From assembly GCA_963691815.1 (NCBI GenBank), contig OY829646.1, positions 26,446,438 through 26,510,437 of the forward strand: a DNA stretch of 64,000 nt, given 5' to 3'. Origin of the DNA: Echiichthys vipera (taxonomy: Eukaryota; Chordata; Actinopteri; Perciformes; Trachinidae). The stretch's first letter is position 1. Every line of letters begins with the position of its first letter. The notes below the pieces were generated by a model. The model saw nothing but the letters and a program-made list of their open reading frames with translations. It was not told where the DNA came from and ran no database searches. Both the position numbers and the translations under genes were made by a program. This document shows, one piece after another, positions 12,814 through 45,959 of the stretch.

Positions 12814-12885
<72 letters not shown>
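12711..12885. repeat. Compound (CT)n-(CA)n microsatellite upstream of igdcc3
   Basis: (CT)n 12711-12797 followed by (CA)n 12800-12885 with a few interruptions. It lies about 230-400 bp upstream of the igdcc3 start codon, so on that strand it reads (TG)n then (GA)n toward the gene. Confidence 0.97.
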
Positions 12886-12889
<4 letters not shown>

Positions 12890-13882
12890 AATCTGCTCTC
12901 GGAACAAAAGAGCCGACTGCTTCGCTCCTCACGCATGGCAAACATACAAAAACTGCACGATTCCTGCATGTCAATAACACTGCTACAATCTCAGTACTTG
13001 TACAAATATGAGATAGTAAATACAAAACTAACAATAGCCGTCTTGATCAAAGTAATCCATACAATGTGATATGTATGCCCAAAATAACAGAACTATGATG
13101 TAATACAATATTAGATTCAAGATCCAATACTTTATTGCGATACAACTTAGTTTGCCTCAGTGTGTTCATCATGACAGAACAAACACTCGCAGCAGAAATA
13201 TAACATAATATATAAACACATCATAAGCAACGTAACCCCCCACCCCATTCAATATTACCAAATCCGTGGACGTGACATATCAGCAGCCCAGTAATATGCC
13301 ACTGTTAATGTTTCTGACAATAAAACCGGATAAATGAAGAGAATATAGCCACAATGATATTTATTCTGTCAGTGGTTGCACATTTGTGATGAAACAAAAT
13401 GACAAATAAAACCATAAACCCCTTTTTGTCCACACTGACTACACAGCAGCTGTTAGTGCATTAACAAAACAGGCTCGGTTTCATAAAAGATAATAACAAC
13501 ATTAAATTATGTGAAGTGGATGTGTTTTATTTTTATGGTTCACCTGAAGCTGATATGGTAAATAAACAAGGACTCAGTTATAACAAAGCAGCAGTTGTTC
13601 AGCTGCACTGGATCTCCCCCTAGTGGACCACACGTGTATTTTAAACTAAAAAAAAAACAACAACTATTTATCACATACAGTAAATGAGGTAATCATCATC
13701 CTCTTTTAGTGCACCTGTTGTGGTATCATGCAGGGCAGATGGACAACTGGTTATTGACTGACCACACACCTTGATAATATTAATGATAATCATAAATATG
13801 CTCCCAGTAGATCACACAAACAAAAGCAATAATCATAAATTATGATCCTGTGAATGTTCTCATTCGTCCAGGTCATCGTTAT

Positions 13883-14086
13883 CCTCAAAGCAATTTCAGT
13901 CAAAAACAGCTGGACTGGTTGTTTGTCTAGGAAGACATTTCAACTCCCATCCAAGAGGCTTCATCAGTTCCAGTCCCAGCCTGGTCAGATGTGTACATGA
14001 ACTGATGAAGCCTCTTGGATGGGAGGTGAAATGTCTTCCTAGACAAACAACCAGTCCAGTTGTTTTTGACTGAAATTGCTTTGAGG
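13883..14086. mobile_element. Foldback element with 88-bp inverted arms
   Basis: Arms 13883-13970 and 13999-14086 are reverse complements over 88 bp with only a few mismatches, around a 28-nt loop. The arm contains ccaagaggcttcatcagttc, a sequence I recognise as part of a widespread teleost foldback repeat. No coding capacity. Confidence 0.85.
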
Positions 14087-14124
14087 ACATAAATTATGAT
14101 AATAACTGCACCAACTGGGTTCAC

Positions 14125-14387
14125 TTCACAGTGTGAAATACTTCATTCAGGTGAATTTGAATCTCATTAAACAATACTAATATTTTCTTTGGTGCCTTTG
14201 CGTATACTTAAAACATTTGAAAAAATTGTGTATATATTGTTCCTGTTATTCTTTCCCTCTGTTTATATTGTTCGTATTTTTCTATATTTTTTTCCTATGT
14301 ACTGTGTCTTATTGACGCGTCTTCTATATTTGCTATCCACTTTGCTGCTGTAATAAGGAAATTTCCCCTTTGTGGGACTTTTCTTTT
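14125..14387 (+). mobile_element. Retroposon 3' end, copy A
   Basis: Homologous to 37550-37845: shared blocks include ttgctatccactttgctgct and ggaaatttccc...tttgtggga, and flanking T-rich runs align. Non-LTR retrotransposon 3' untranslated sequence is the likely origin. Confidence 0.65.
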
Positions 14388-14439
14388 TTGCACTGTGTTG
14401 TTGTTATTTTTACCTGGTTTGATTATTTTGTTTACTTCA

Positions 14440-14548
14440 CATTTTGATTATTGTTTGTGTTGCACGGTTTTTGACGAATGTACGGTGTCCTTGAGTGCTT
14501 AGAAAGGCGCCTATAAATAAAATGTATTATTATTATTGTTATTATCTT
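14440..14548 (+). mobile_element. LINE/SINE tail ending in (TTA)n
   Basis: tgagtgcttagaaaggcgcc and the following ataaataaaatg, then attattatt repeats, resemble the 3' tail shared by fish L2-type LINEs and SINEs. Confidence 0.55.
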
Positions 14549-15285
14549 ATTTTTTATTCACTAATAAATACATTGATAGATAATTACTTTATTCATCACT
14601 GAAGGAAAAGTATGTTGTTGCAGCAATCTGGTAAAACTGAATATGATACAATACAAAAGAATAAAAATAAGATACAATAAAAATAAAAATATCTGGGTAT
14701 AAAAAAACAAGTTGAAACACAGAACAGAACATGGGCACTTAAACATAAGCACGGGATAAAGCAAGATAAAATAATAGTAAGGTGCAGTGGCATGATGGTG
14801 GTAAAATAAAATACTAATGTATATGTACATGCAATATATGATATAATATATGATATGTATGGGATGTGTAGTATGGGTATAATATACATACTGATACTAA
14901 AAAATACTGTACTATGACTATGTGGACAGAGAATGTGGAAGAATTTACAGATGTGATTTAGTCCAGGTGGGTGATTGAGGCTCTGACAGAGGTTTATGAA
15001 TTGAAATTGAAATATATACACTACACTAGTATAAATGTGTCTCCTTCTTCTTTTTCAGGCTTAATCAAATGATACTGTAATTAGTGCTGTGATTTATGTG
15101 TTCTTATATTATTTAGGAATTCACAAATAAAATGTATTTTTAAATTACGTATTTATTTACTGTTTTAAAGTTTCATTTGGAAAATCCTTTTAAAGTTCTT
15201 CTATTTATTAGTGGATACATTAATGGATTACTAGTTCCTTTCAATTAGACAATAAAAAAAGAAATACTCTATTTCAATTTCTATG

Positions 15286-15415
15286 TCCCTTGGTGTCATC
15301 CGCTACTAACGATTATTTTCCTGATCGACTAACCATTATTTTTGGATTAATCGGTTCACCGTTTTATTCTACGAAACATCAGAAAATACTGAAAAAGTGG
15401 CTAGCCTAGTTTTGT
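15286..15415. mobile_element. Teleost dispersed repeat fragment
   Basis: gattattttcctgatcgact, then attaatcggttca and acatcagaaaatactgaaaa, match the pattern of a common fish interspersed repeat. No ends are visible. Confidence 0.45.
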
Positions 15416-16395
15416 TGTTATAATAAATAAACATGCTTTAAAAGACCAAACAACAAACCTGTGCTTGTTTAGGACTACCAGAGCTCCCCTTAGTGGACCA
15501 AACACCGGGTCAGTCTCTCAGCATCCATCACCATTTTACACTAACGTTATCCAGTCTAATAGGTGAGATAATTTAGATGAACTAAGGTTTATATATGGGA
15601 ACTTTGTCATAATAGAAGGGCTATTTCTTTTGCATATCCTTGGAAAACAGACCCTATTTTCTGTTTTTAAGCAGGACCTTGGGGCCAATCATCTTGGTGC
15701 TTTGAAACTAATGAAAGGGAAAAATGCAAGATCTGTCCTCGGTGGAGAAGGTGTTTGAGGACCCTTAGCAACCTCAAAACAATTAAGAGTCACTAATGTT
15801 ATTATTTATTTCCTTATTTTTACTATCATTGTTCTTTTTATATTAATTTTCATTTGAAATATTATTTTCAATACAATTTAAGTTATCCCTTTTATCCAGT
15901 GTGCCTTGTATGTATATTGAGAGGTGTTATTATCATGGTTTATATGCCTTGATATTGTAAATTAATTCATTTTGTATTTAAAAAAAAAATCCATTTAAAT
16001 CCTAATTATTCCTTGAAATCTCGCGAGGTCCTATGCATTTCAACGAGTGTAACGTTCCGATGTTAGCTAATGTTAGGCTAACGTTAGTTGGCATTTTTAG
16101 CGTTTTATGTTAAGTCATGTTGAGTCTGTATGGTTGAGTTTGTATGGTCGAAATTACAACACTTAGCTTCTTTCCAGTAAGTGCAATGATGGAAGTTAAT
16201 GTAAATGTTAGAAAAGTGGAGCTTTTTGACCTGTTGGTGAACTCTCGCACGATGAGAAGTCAAGGAATCGCCCAGTCATTCATCCGCTGAGGGACATGTT
16301 CTCGCGATATCTCACTATGTGTCAACGATTTGGGCTAGAACTACAGACCGTCTCCTGTTTCACAGTGGACACAAATTATTCTTGCTCTTTCTAGA

Positions 16396-16750
16396 CTTAG
16401 AAACTTAGACTTCTCTTTATTGATCCCTTTGGAATGACTCCTGCAAGGAAATTGAATTTCCAGCAGCTTACAAAAACAAGAGGAAGGTATAAAAAAATAC
16501 GGTACATGATAACCAATAAACCCTTAGCTAAATAAATACAGAAAGTATAAAGCAATAAACAGTGAACAATAAACTCGCAGTCAAAATATGAGGTAGATGT
16601 AAGAATACAGGTAAAATAAAACTTACGGTAGATGAAATCAGATAAGTTAAATCTAAAGGTAATGTATAAGAGAGAATATGTATGACTGTATATGAAAGAA
16701 ATGTGCAGTAAGATTAAATTATTGCACTTGAGTGGTGGATAAAGTTATTG
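16396..16750 (-). mobile_element. Non-LTR retrotransposon 3' region, minus orientation
   Basis: cttagacttctctttattga followed by tccctttgga and gcaaggaaattgaatttcca is the reversed 3' end of a fish LINE family. The A-rich stretch after it fits the reversed 3'UTR. Confidence 0.55.
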
Positions 16751-17614
16751 CACAAAGAAAAGAAGAAGATACGTGTCCAGGTTTGTAAGAGTAGTCTATT
16801 CATTCTCTTTTATGGTTACCAGTTTGGCAAGTTTATGGTCACTGAGTCTGTATTTTGTAAGTTTGCCTTTTTAGGGGATGTTTTATTTGGGTTAAATATT
16901 GGGCCAAGAGAAATTCTCTGTCCAGTAAATTATAACATTCTAATGTATTGATAGTTTGATTTTCTGTTTTCCACTGTTTGCAATATTTTTGTTTATTATC
17001 TTTGGAGATTTGTTATTATTTTATGGGTCCAGACAGCCCTGCTTTATTCTATCCTAACCCATTACCTAATCACGTCAGGGCACCTCGTATTGAGTGTGTG
17101 ACGTCTGCCACTCCTGACAGTGAGGCCGTAAAGTTGTAGGGGGATTATACACATTTTTATTACTGGTTTATTATTCGGGGAACCTGGGATTTGTTGTCAG
17201 GGCCTCTATTAAGTCATAAAGAGAGCTTCAGTATCAGCTGGAAAACAGCAGCTGATTTTAGTTGAAGACAGTGTACACCAATTAAGGCCATCATTGGTAT
17301 TTGTTTAATCTGCTGAGCGGGGAAAACCAGAAAGGCCAGCCATCCCATTAACCTTTGGTAATTGGTACAGTGTGATTTGTGAGTTGCTGAGTTGTTCTGT
17401 AGAAACCCAAAGCTGTTCCGAGGGAGAGATTATTTTGATGATGATAATGGTCATTTTAAAAAGGAGGAAACAGCCTATAATCTGAGGTTGTAGTGTGTAA
17501 TAAACATATGAACAATATATATCTAAAACGCTGCCATTATTTGGAAGTTTGTGAAGTTAATTGATCCATTTTTGAGGCTGCAGTTCTGAAGTGTTTAGGC
17601 CTACAGCTCCCGTG

Positions 17615-18063
17615 TAGGGTTGCAAAGGAGCTGACAATTTTCTGTAAATTCACGGAAACTTTCCAGAAACTTTCCATGGGAAGTTAAGCTAGGGAATTTT
17701 GGAAATATTCGGAAAAATGTAATCCATGGGTTCAGATGTATGGCTTCAATATTATTGTGCTCTGGGCCTCAATAGTCCAGGTTTATGGAAATCATCTGTG
17801 CTGTGTGATGGAGGCATTGGGGGCATGGCCTCAATACCCCTGCAGTAAGTGGTGTGCTATTCTCCCGTGTCCTTGCATGAAATCTGGTTGTTTTAGTCAA
17901 GATTATGCTAAAATATATTTTCCCCAACTATATTTAAAATCCCTGTTAAGTGCCAACATTCAATTTTGTAAATTACAGGTTTATTCCATTTATTCCCATA
18001 AATTCTTGTTAATTCCCATAGAAACTTTCCAAATTAGAAAATTCCCAGAATTTTGCAACCCTG
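17615..18063. mobile_element. hAT-like non-autonomous element with 8-bp TSD
   Basis: Starts tagggttgcaaa and ends ttttgcaaccctg, giving terminal inverted repeats. Flanks ctcccgtg (17607-17614) and ctcctatg (18064-18071) match at 6 of 8 bases, the duplication size of hAT transposases. It is 449 bp long; subterminal ggaaactttcc occurs at both ends. No transposase ORF. Confidence 0.8.
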
Positions 18064-18224
18064 CTCCTATGACCCACCAACGTTTGCAAAGACCGTAAAG
18101 AAAAAAATTACTAGACTTTAACTGTTGAACTGGATATGATTGCACCTGCAAGACAATATAATTAAGTTTATCACTTTCTCATAACCCACCATTTATAAAA
18201 GGTTTGAAAATAACAGTCTACACA

Positions 18225-18482
18225 TCTTTCACCACAGGCTAAAAACACATTTCTTTCGACCGCAACATAAGATAACGGCTTATTTAAATAAATATATGAA
18301 TACATAAAATTAAATAAAAGTGAATTACATCCTGCACTTATAGCACTCAGTTTGGCTTATTTCTTTAGCTAACGCACTTACTTGATTCATGCTGTTCTGG
18401 GTTTGTACCCTAATGGTTGCATGCACTTATTGGAAGTCGCCTTCAATAAAAGCGTCAGCTAAATTAAATGTGATGAAATGTT
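18225..18482 (+). mobile_element. LINE/SINE 3' end
   Basis: ggaagtcgccttcaataaaa followed by gcgtcagctaaat and a tgatgaaatg tail is a diverged copy of the very common fish retroposon 3' end (pattern GTCGCTTTGGATAAAAGCGT). Confidence 0.65.
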
Positions 18483-19479
18483 ACTTATGTATTAGTTAAT
18501 GGTTATCATCTATACTTTATTGATCTGATATCAGCCACTTATAAGAATAATGTTTAGGTTGCCAGGTTTTTTTAAAAATCTCTTGCTGATGAGTCATTAC
18601 TGGCCAAGTCGTTAAGAAAGCACCTCAGTTTCTCACTTTCTAATAAGTCATCGCCTCTGCAGATATAAATATTAATGTACCATAATACAGGGGAATAAAC
18701 TATTAATTTCACAGTTATACGTGATAATTAAGTCATTAAGAAAGGGTCGTAGGTTTCTAACTTTATACTAACCAGTCAGACAGCAAATTTTAAGTCAGCT
18801 ACATGACATTAAAATATAAATGTTAAAAAGTAATTGATAATGTTTTTTTAATGATCCATTAGGTCTACAGTACAGCCGGCCTAAGTGTGCATTAACATCA
18901 CTTGATTTACAGCAACAAATTTGCACCATAGTTTAAAAACAAATCCTTAACTTGTTGTTGCTTTATTACTTTTAACTTGTTCTTATTTGCCAGTTTTACT
19001 TGCGGTCATTTTATTTGTTTTTCTTATTGTTTTTTTTTTATATTGTAGTGTTATTGCTTTTTACTCTTTCTAAATGATAATGGTATTCCTTTTAATCTAG
19101 GATTTATGACATTTGTTTGTTCAGTGTGTCTGGTTATATTGCTCCAAGCCAACTTTCCCATGTGCATGCAGACAGAACTGAACTAAACAGAGGGATTTCG
19201 CACAACCTGGCAACCCACATATGTTCTTTTTGATTGCTTATAAACCATTACTTACAACTTATTGGGAAGTGGTGCAAATTTCTCTTTATGAAATAATAAA
19301 TTACTTACTTTTCTAAGTATTATATTCAGTGCATGTTTGCAATATTGGAAATGGCCACAAGGTGTCCTCATCCAATATGTCTACTGTCATCTCCTTGCGC
19401 ATAATTACACACACACAATTCTGCCGACGAAAAAAGAAAAATACTCTGTGCCACTCCCCTTTATGTGTGCCTGGTCTTC

Positions 19480-19711
19480 TCGGGTAGCTCCAGGGAGCGC
19501 AGCAGGGTACAGTTTCGGAGAGGATCGGTCAAAATGTAAATATGATCCATTTCCCATCCATTGATCATATCCGCCTCATTGATTTCAGGGTGTGATCAGC
19601 TGATGCGTGCACGGTGGCGTCTTCATCGCATCACAGAGGCATCATCCCCTCACTGCCTTTGCCCACTTTCCCTGAGAGGGTGAAGCCTTTAGAATAACAC
19701 CGCCGGCCGCT
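19480..19711 (+). promoter_or_regulatory. ano5: Probable ano5 promoter/5'UTR region
   Basis: GC-richer than its surroundings, with CpGs clustered in gcgtgcacggtggcgtcttc and cgccggccgc just before the start codon. No TATA box. An in-frame stop at 19673 limits the coding start. Confidence 0.4.
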
Positions 19712-41592
<21,881 letters not shown>

Positions 41593-44229
41593 CCTCCTGC
41601 TTCACACCTCCCAACTGGACACGAGAACATCTACACACAAGGGCTTCCGTCTTTGGGATAAGATCGCTATTATCTTTCTTGCTGAATGGACTCCTATATT
41701 AGGATCTGTGCAGAGGCATCAGCAAAAAAATCCTTTACTTATAATCAGCTTATTAAGTAGATGATACATTCCTGTGCCATAAAAAATACATTAACTGCAA
41801 AGGGCAAAAATATTGTAACGGCAGCTTGTGTCATAATGCCTGCAAACTCTCCATCGGTAATGACTGAACATAACTAATCTCTGTATGTGCTGATTGAGTT
41901 AAAGTCTGTGGTGTTAAAATATGTGGCATTAGGTGTTATTACCCTTTAAAGAGTTAAATGTTCTGCATGTGATCAGAGGAGAAAACAAGATGAAGGACTC
42001 AACTGTTAAGAAAGGAAGATAAGTGTCAGTTGTAGAAATGTTTGTATTTTTTTTTTAATCATATCATTTTAGTGCAGAAGAGTATTATGGCCAGGCATAA
42101 GAGAAACATGAGAGGAGTAAGATCTATTTTTTATTTTGCATTTTGAAACTTAAGTTGAAATATTGAGAATTGAATTTGTTCTCAACTGTATTCTCAAAAT
42201 GCAAAAAGAAAAATGTCTCTCTGACATTAATACTGAAAGTTGGACTTTATTCTTGACATTTGAACTTTATTTTCGAAATGCAAAACAGTATCCTCCACCT
42301 TGACTTTTTTTGTCCTTATTCTTGGCCCAAATATGTTGTCAAAGAAGCAGAACTAGGGCAGCACTCCTAATATACTTTTTGCTGACAAAGCCCTTTTTCA
42401 GCATGTGTGCATATGGCAAAATCACAAACAATACATGTAAACATGTGGGGTTAATTACAGATGACTGCCACCAGCCCAACAGGGTAACCTTTACAGACAC
42501 AGAATATAGAGAATACATCAAATGGAAAAACAAAGAGGCACACATTATGTACACTTCATAAAAGTCAAGAATATATAATATTCTCATTCATAATATTGGG
42601 AATGAAGCTATGAAGGAATGCTTTGTAGTGGTGACCGTCTGTAATTAACCACGCCTGTTTATATGTATCATTCATGATTTTGCCATATACAGTACGTGCT
42701 GAAGAACAGCGTCTTGCCCAAAATGTCTGTGTGGCAATTAAAAGTATAAAGGGAGTGCTGTCCCAGTCCTGCTTTTCAATCCATTTAAAGGATCCAGCAC
42801 CAAGCCTTCAAGTATTATTGTGAGTTACATCACATATCTCCTTTTCTCTCATCTAACTATGAATTACATCTTTACTGTTTTTATTGTTTACTTTAAATTG
42901 GTAGCCTCATAATGTTTAGTTCCACTGATCTATAGCTGGGCTATGAGATTATCCATTTTGTTATTTGAGTTTATCGTGTTTAGGGAAAGGCTCTTAAAAA
43001 CTGTGCATTTGAAAACCAAGTACCTCCATCATAATGTAACAATCAGAAGTGTGTATCATTCCAGCCTGAGTTAGTAATAGTGAGGCAGCAGCTGCAGGCT
43101 CGTTTGTCACATCTTACAAATGTATCTTCAACTTGCTGCGGGACCAATTATAAGATTTCTACCAAATGAAAAAGATGACATAAAGAAAAATCTCTTGACA
43201 GATTTTCTGTTTTAATACAATCACAGATCAACGTGTGTTGGCTTTACTCTTCTTTTTGTTACACATAGATAATAAAATGGCCTATATTTCTGTTTTCAGA
43301 TTTCACATGATTGATTCTCTGCATACTGTAAACAATTGCAACCTTCATTTTAGTAATAAAGTGAGTGAAGATTTTAGTAAAAAGAAATGACTTTTAGTAA
43401 CCAATTCATACTCTATCTGGTTACTAAGTGTCGCTGTAGATATAAAGATATAAAGATATAAATATATCAAATATTTAAATGGATTGTAGTTCAATTAATT
43501 TATTGATCTGCTTCTGCTCTCTCGCCTGAAGTTGTTTTATTTAGAGTTACTTCATAATCCTCTTTTAAAGATCTTGTCAATTTACTAATTCATCACCTCA
43601 CCTTAGTTCAAACATTTCTCTTATATGTTATGCTATAAACTACCACTTTGGGACCAGAGAAGTAAAAGACTCCTAAGATTATATTTCTTTACAGTAGATA
43701 AGAATTTATAAGAAAAAGGATCGCTTTTTAAAATCTTTTTAAGCTCAACATGTATTAAGTTTTTTTTCTCTGTTTATATTGAACCCTCTTTGTAATTGAC
43801 TCAGTGAACGATGCAATCGTGAGTTCAGCTATCAGCAAATTATATCAGACAGTCAAAAACTAAGCCTGACTAACTCACATCTCAGGTTAAACATCCACCA
43901 ATGTTTGTTGAGCACCGCGTGTTGATACAGTATGCAGATGTCGGACGTGTGCAGTGTGATTCTGCAGCATGCATGACGTATTTCCCAACAAACAAATGCC
44001 TTAAACCTCTGTGCTGACTTGTTTTTGTATAATGTTGTAATGACAAAGTTTACTATCTGAATTCAAAACATCTTTCATATCATATGTTGCTGCTGCTAGC
44101 TGTTGCAAAGTAGCTGTTTTGTCTGGTTAGATGCGCATGTATTTCTGTAAATATTTTGTCTGTTACATCCTAAGTTCAGTTTTGCTTATTGTACAGAAAT
44201 GCAGCAAAGTTGGTAATATTCACAATAAA
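41593..44229 (+). other. ano5: Probable ano5 3'UTR
   Basis: AT-rich, no coding potential. AATAAA occurs at 43355-43360 and 44224-44229, the latter followed by a T-rich stretch. Long 3'UTRs are usual for ANO5. The true end cannot be set from sequence alone. Confidence 0.4.
44224..44229 (+). terminator. ano5: Candidate polyadenylation signal for ano5
   Basis: AATAAA followed about 30 bp later by gagttttatttg. An upstream alternative is at 43355-43360. Confidence 0.3.
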
Positions 44230-44446
44230 TAATGAAATAACTATAGTATGAGTTTTATTTGCATAGAGCCTATACAACAACGCCAGAAACACAGATATAA
44301 TAATAATAATAATGATAAAACTGACAGGCAAGGTCAAGAAAAAGGTCTAAACATGGAGCTTCCCCTTCCTAGGTATGTTTTGAGACGCAGAAAATCACTT
44401 TGAATGATAATTGGTGAAAAAAAATTCATCCCTCATTGAAAAAATC

Positions 44447-45957
44447 AAGTGCCTGAAACGATAATACATACAAAATATATTTTTTTCCAGCATGATTTAC
44501 ACATTTTGCCTTTAACGTTCAATGGAATTTATTTTTTTTCAAAATTTCTAAAAAACTAATAAAAATATGAAAAAAATTGAAAAGCAGGGTTGGAAAAGTG
44601 ATGAGTCCCTTTAGAATAATCGTCATAAATATTCACAGGTATAACCAATCACCTTCCAGATTACACACCAAGTTAATTGGCCTTCACCTGACATCAACTG
44701 TGGTGTTTTTGATTTTACTTCAGAATAAAATCAGCTGTTCCTTGAGGACTCCAATCCTATCAGTGCATGGTAACATAAATAATTCACCATGGTTGGAAAG
44801 ATGCTTTCAAAAGAGCTCCGGGATAAAGTTGTGGACAGGCACAAGTTAGGAGAAGGATATAAAAATATTTCAAAGGCTTTAACTCTCCCTCTGAGGACCG
44901 TTCAGAGGATTATCCAGAAGTGGAGGCATATGGCTCCACTCAGACCTTGATCGGGCCGCCCCTCCAAACTGGATGACCGAGCCAGGAAAAGGTGACTTTG
45001 AAGGAGTTATAAGTCTTAATGGCAGAGGTCGGTCGATCTGTGCATGTGACAACAATTTCACAAGTTCTACATGTTTGGCAGGGTGGCAAAAAAGAAGCCT
45101 CTTCTGAAAAAGTGTCACACCGAGTCTCATAAACAACATATTGAAGATTCTGATGCCATGTGGCAAAAGGTTTTATCGTCAGATGAGAACAAAATTTAAC
45201 TTTTGGGCGGAACTTCAAGCGCTATGTTTGGTGGAAACCAAACACAGCACACCACCCAAAACACACCATCCAGTGGAGCATTGTGGTGGCAGAATTATGT
45301 TGTGGGCTTGTTTCTCTTCAGCAGGGACTGGGCAATTGATCAGGATTGAAGGGAAAATGAATTCTGCCAAGAACACCGGCATTCTTGAAAAAAACCTGCA
45401 GCCCTCTGTTAGACACTTGAAAATGTGCAGGTGGTTCACCTTCCAGCATGACAACAACCCAAAACACACCTCCATAAAAACAACACAGTGGCTAAAGGAC
45501 AGGAAGGTGAATGTCCTAGAGTGGCCCAGTCAGAGCCCTGACCTGAATCCTACAGAACATCTGTGGATGGACTTGAAGAGTGCGTTCCATCGCCGTTCAC
45601 CACAGAATTTGACTGAACTTGAACAGTTCTGCAAGGAAAGACGGGGAAATGTTCCCCAATCTAGGTGCACAAAGCTGGTAGAGACAAATCCAAACAGACT
45701 GATGCCTGTAAATAAAGCAAAAGGTGCCTCCACAAAGTATTAAATCTGGGGACTCATCACTTTTCCAACCATGCTATACTAGTTTTTCATTTTTTATTAA
45801 TTTTCAGAAATTTAGAAAAAAATTCACTTGAATGTTGTAAGGCAAAATGTGTAAATCACGCTGGAAAAATATTTATCTTTTCTGTATTCTCATTTCAGGT
45901 TGTAAAACAAAAAAAGTGACTATTTCAAACGGGTATCGTGACTTTCTACAGGCACTG
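44447..45957 (+). mobile_element. Dead Tc1/mariner transposon, about 1.5 kb
   Basis: Left end aagtgcctg and right end caggcactg (TA follows at 45958) are inverted. Long terminal repeats of about 200 bp pair over ttacacattttgcctt...ggttggaaaagtgatgagtc on the left with its reverse on the right. The left arm has lost an internal segment next to the tip. Between the arms lies a broken DD34E transposase. Confidence 0.92.
44789..45743 (+). pseudogene. Tc1-like transposase pseudogene (DD34E)
   Basis: From ATG at 44789 the N-terminal helix-turn-helix is readable (SKELRDKVVDRHKLGEGYKN, then LRTVQRIIQKW) up to an in-frame TGA at 44948-44950, after which SGRPSKLDDRARKR continues. Further stops and frameshifts fall around 44990-45290, including a TAA just after the first catalytic Asp (SSDENKI). 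From about 45280 a second frame is intact: the second Asp in FQHDNNPKH and Glu in PDLNPTEHLW are separated by 34 residues. It cannot make active transposase. Confidence 0.92.
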
Positions 45958-45959
45958 TA

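Larger units (their letters stand above)
12886..19711. other. Intergenic region between divergent igdcc3 and ano5
   Basis: Contains only repeats (foldback element, retroposon 3' ends, hAT-like element) and AT-rich sequence. No ORF here resembles a known protein. Confidence 0.7.

Noticed and set aside
12614..13069. Open frames of Ser-Leu, Thr-His and Arg-Glu repeats
   Set aside because: Produced by translating the (CT)n and (CA)n microsatellites.
14561..15021. Tyr/Phe/Ile-rich minus-strand frames that look like membrane proteins
   Set aside because: AT-rich retroposon-derived DNA; hydrophobicity follows from base composition.
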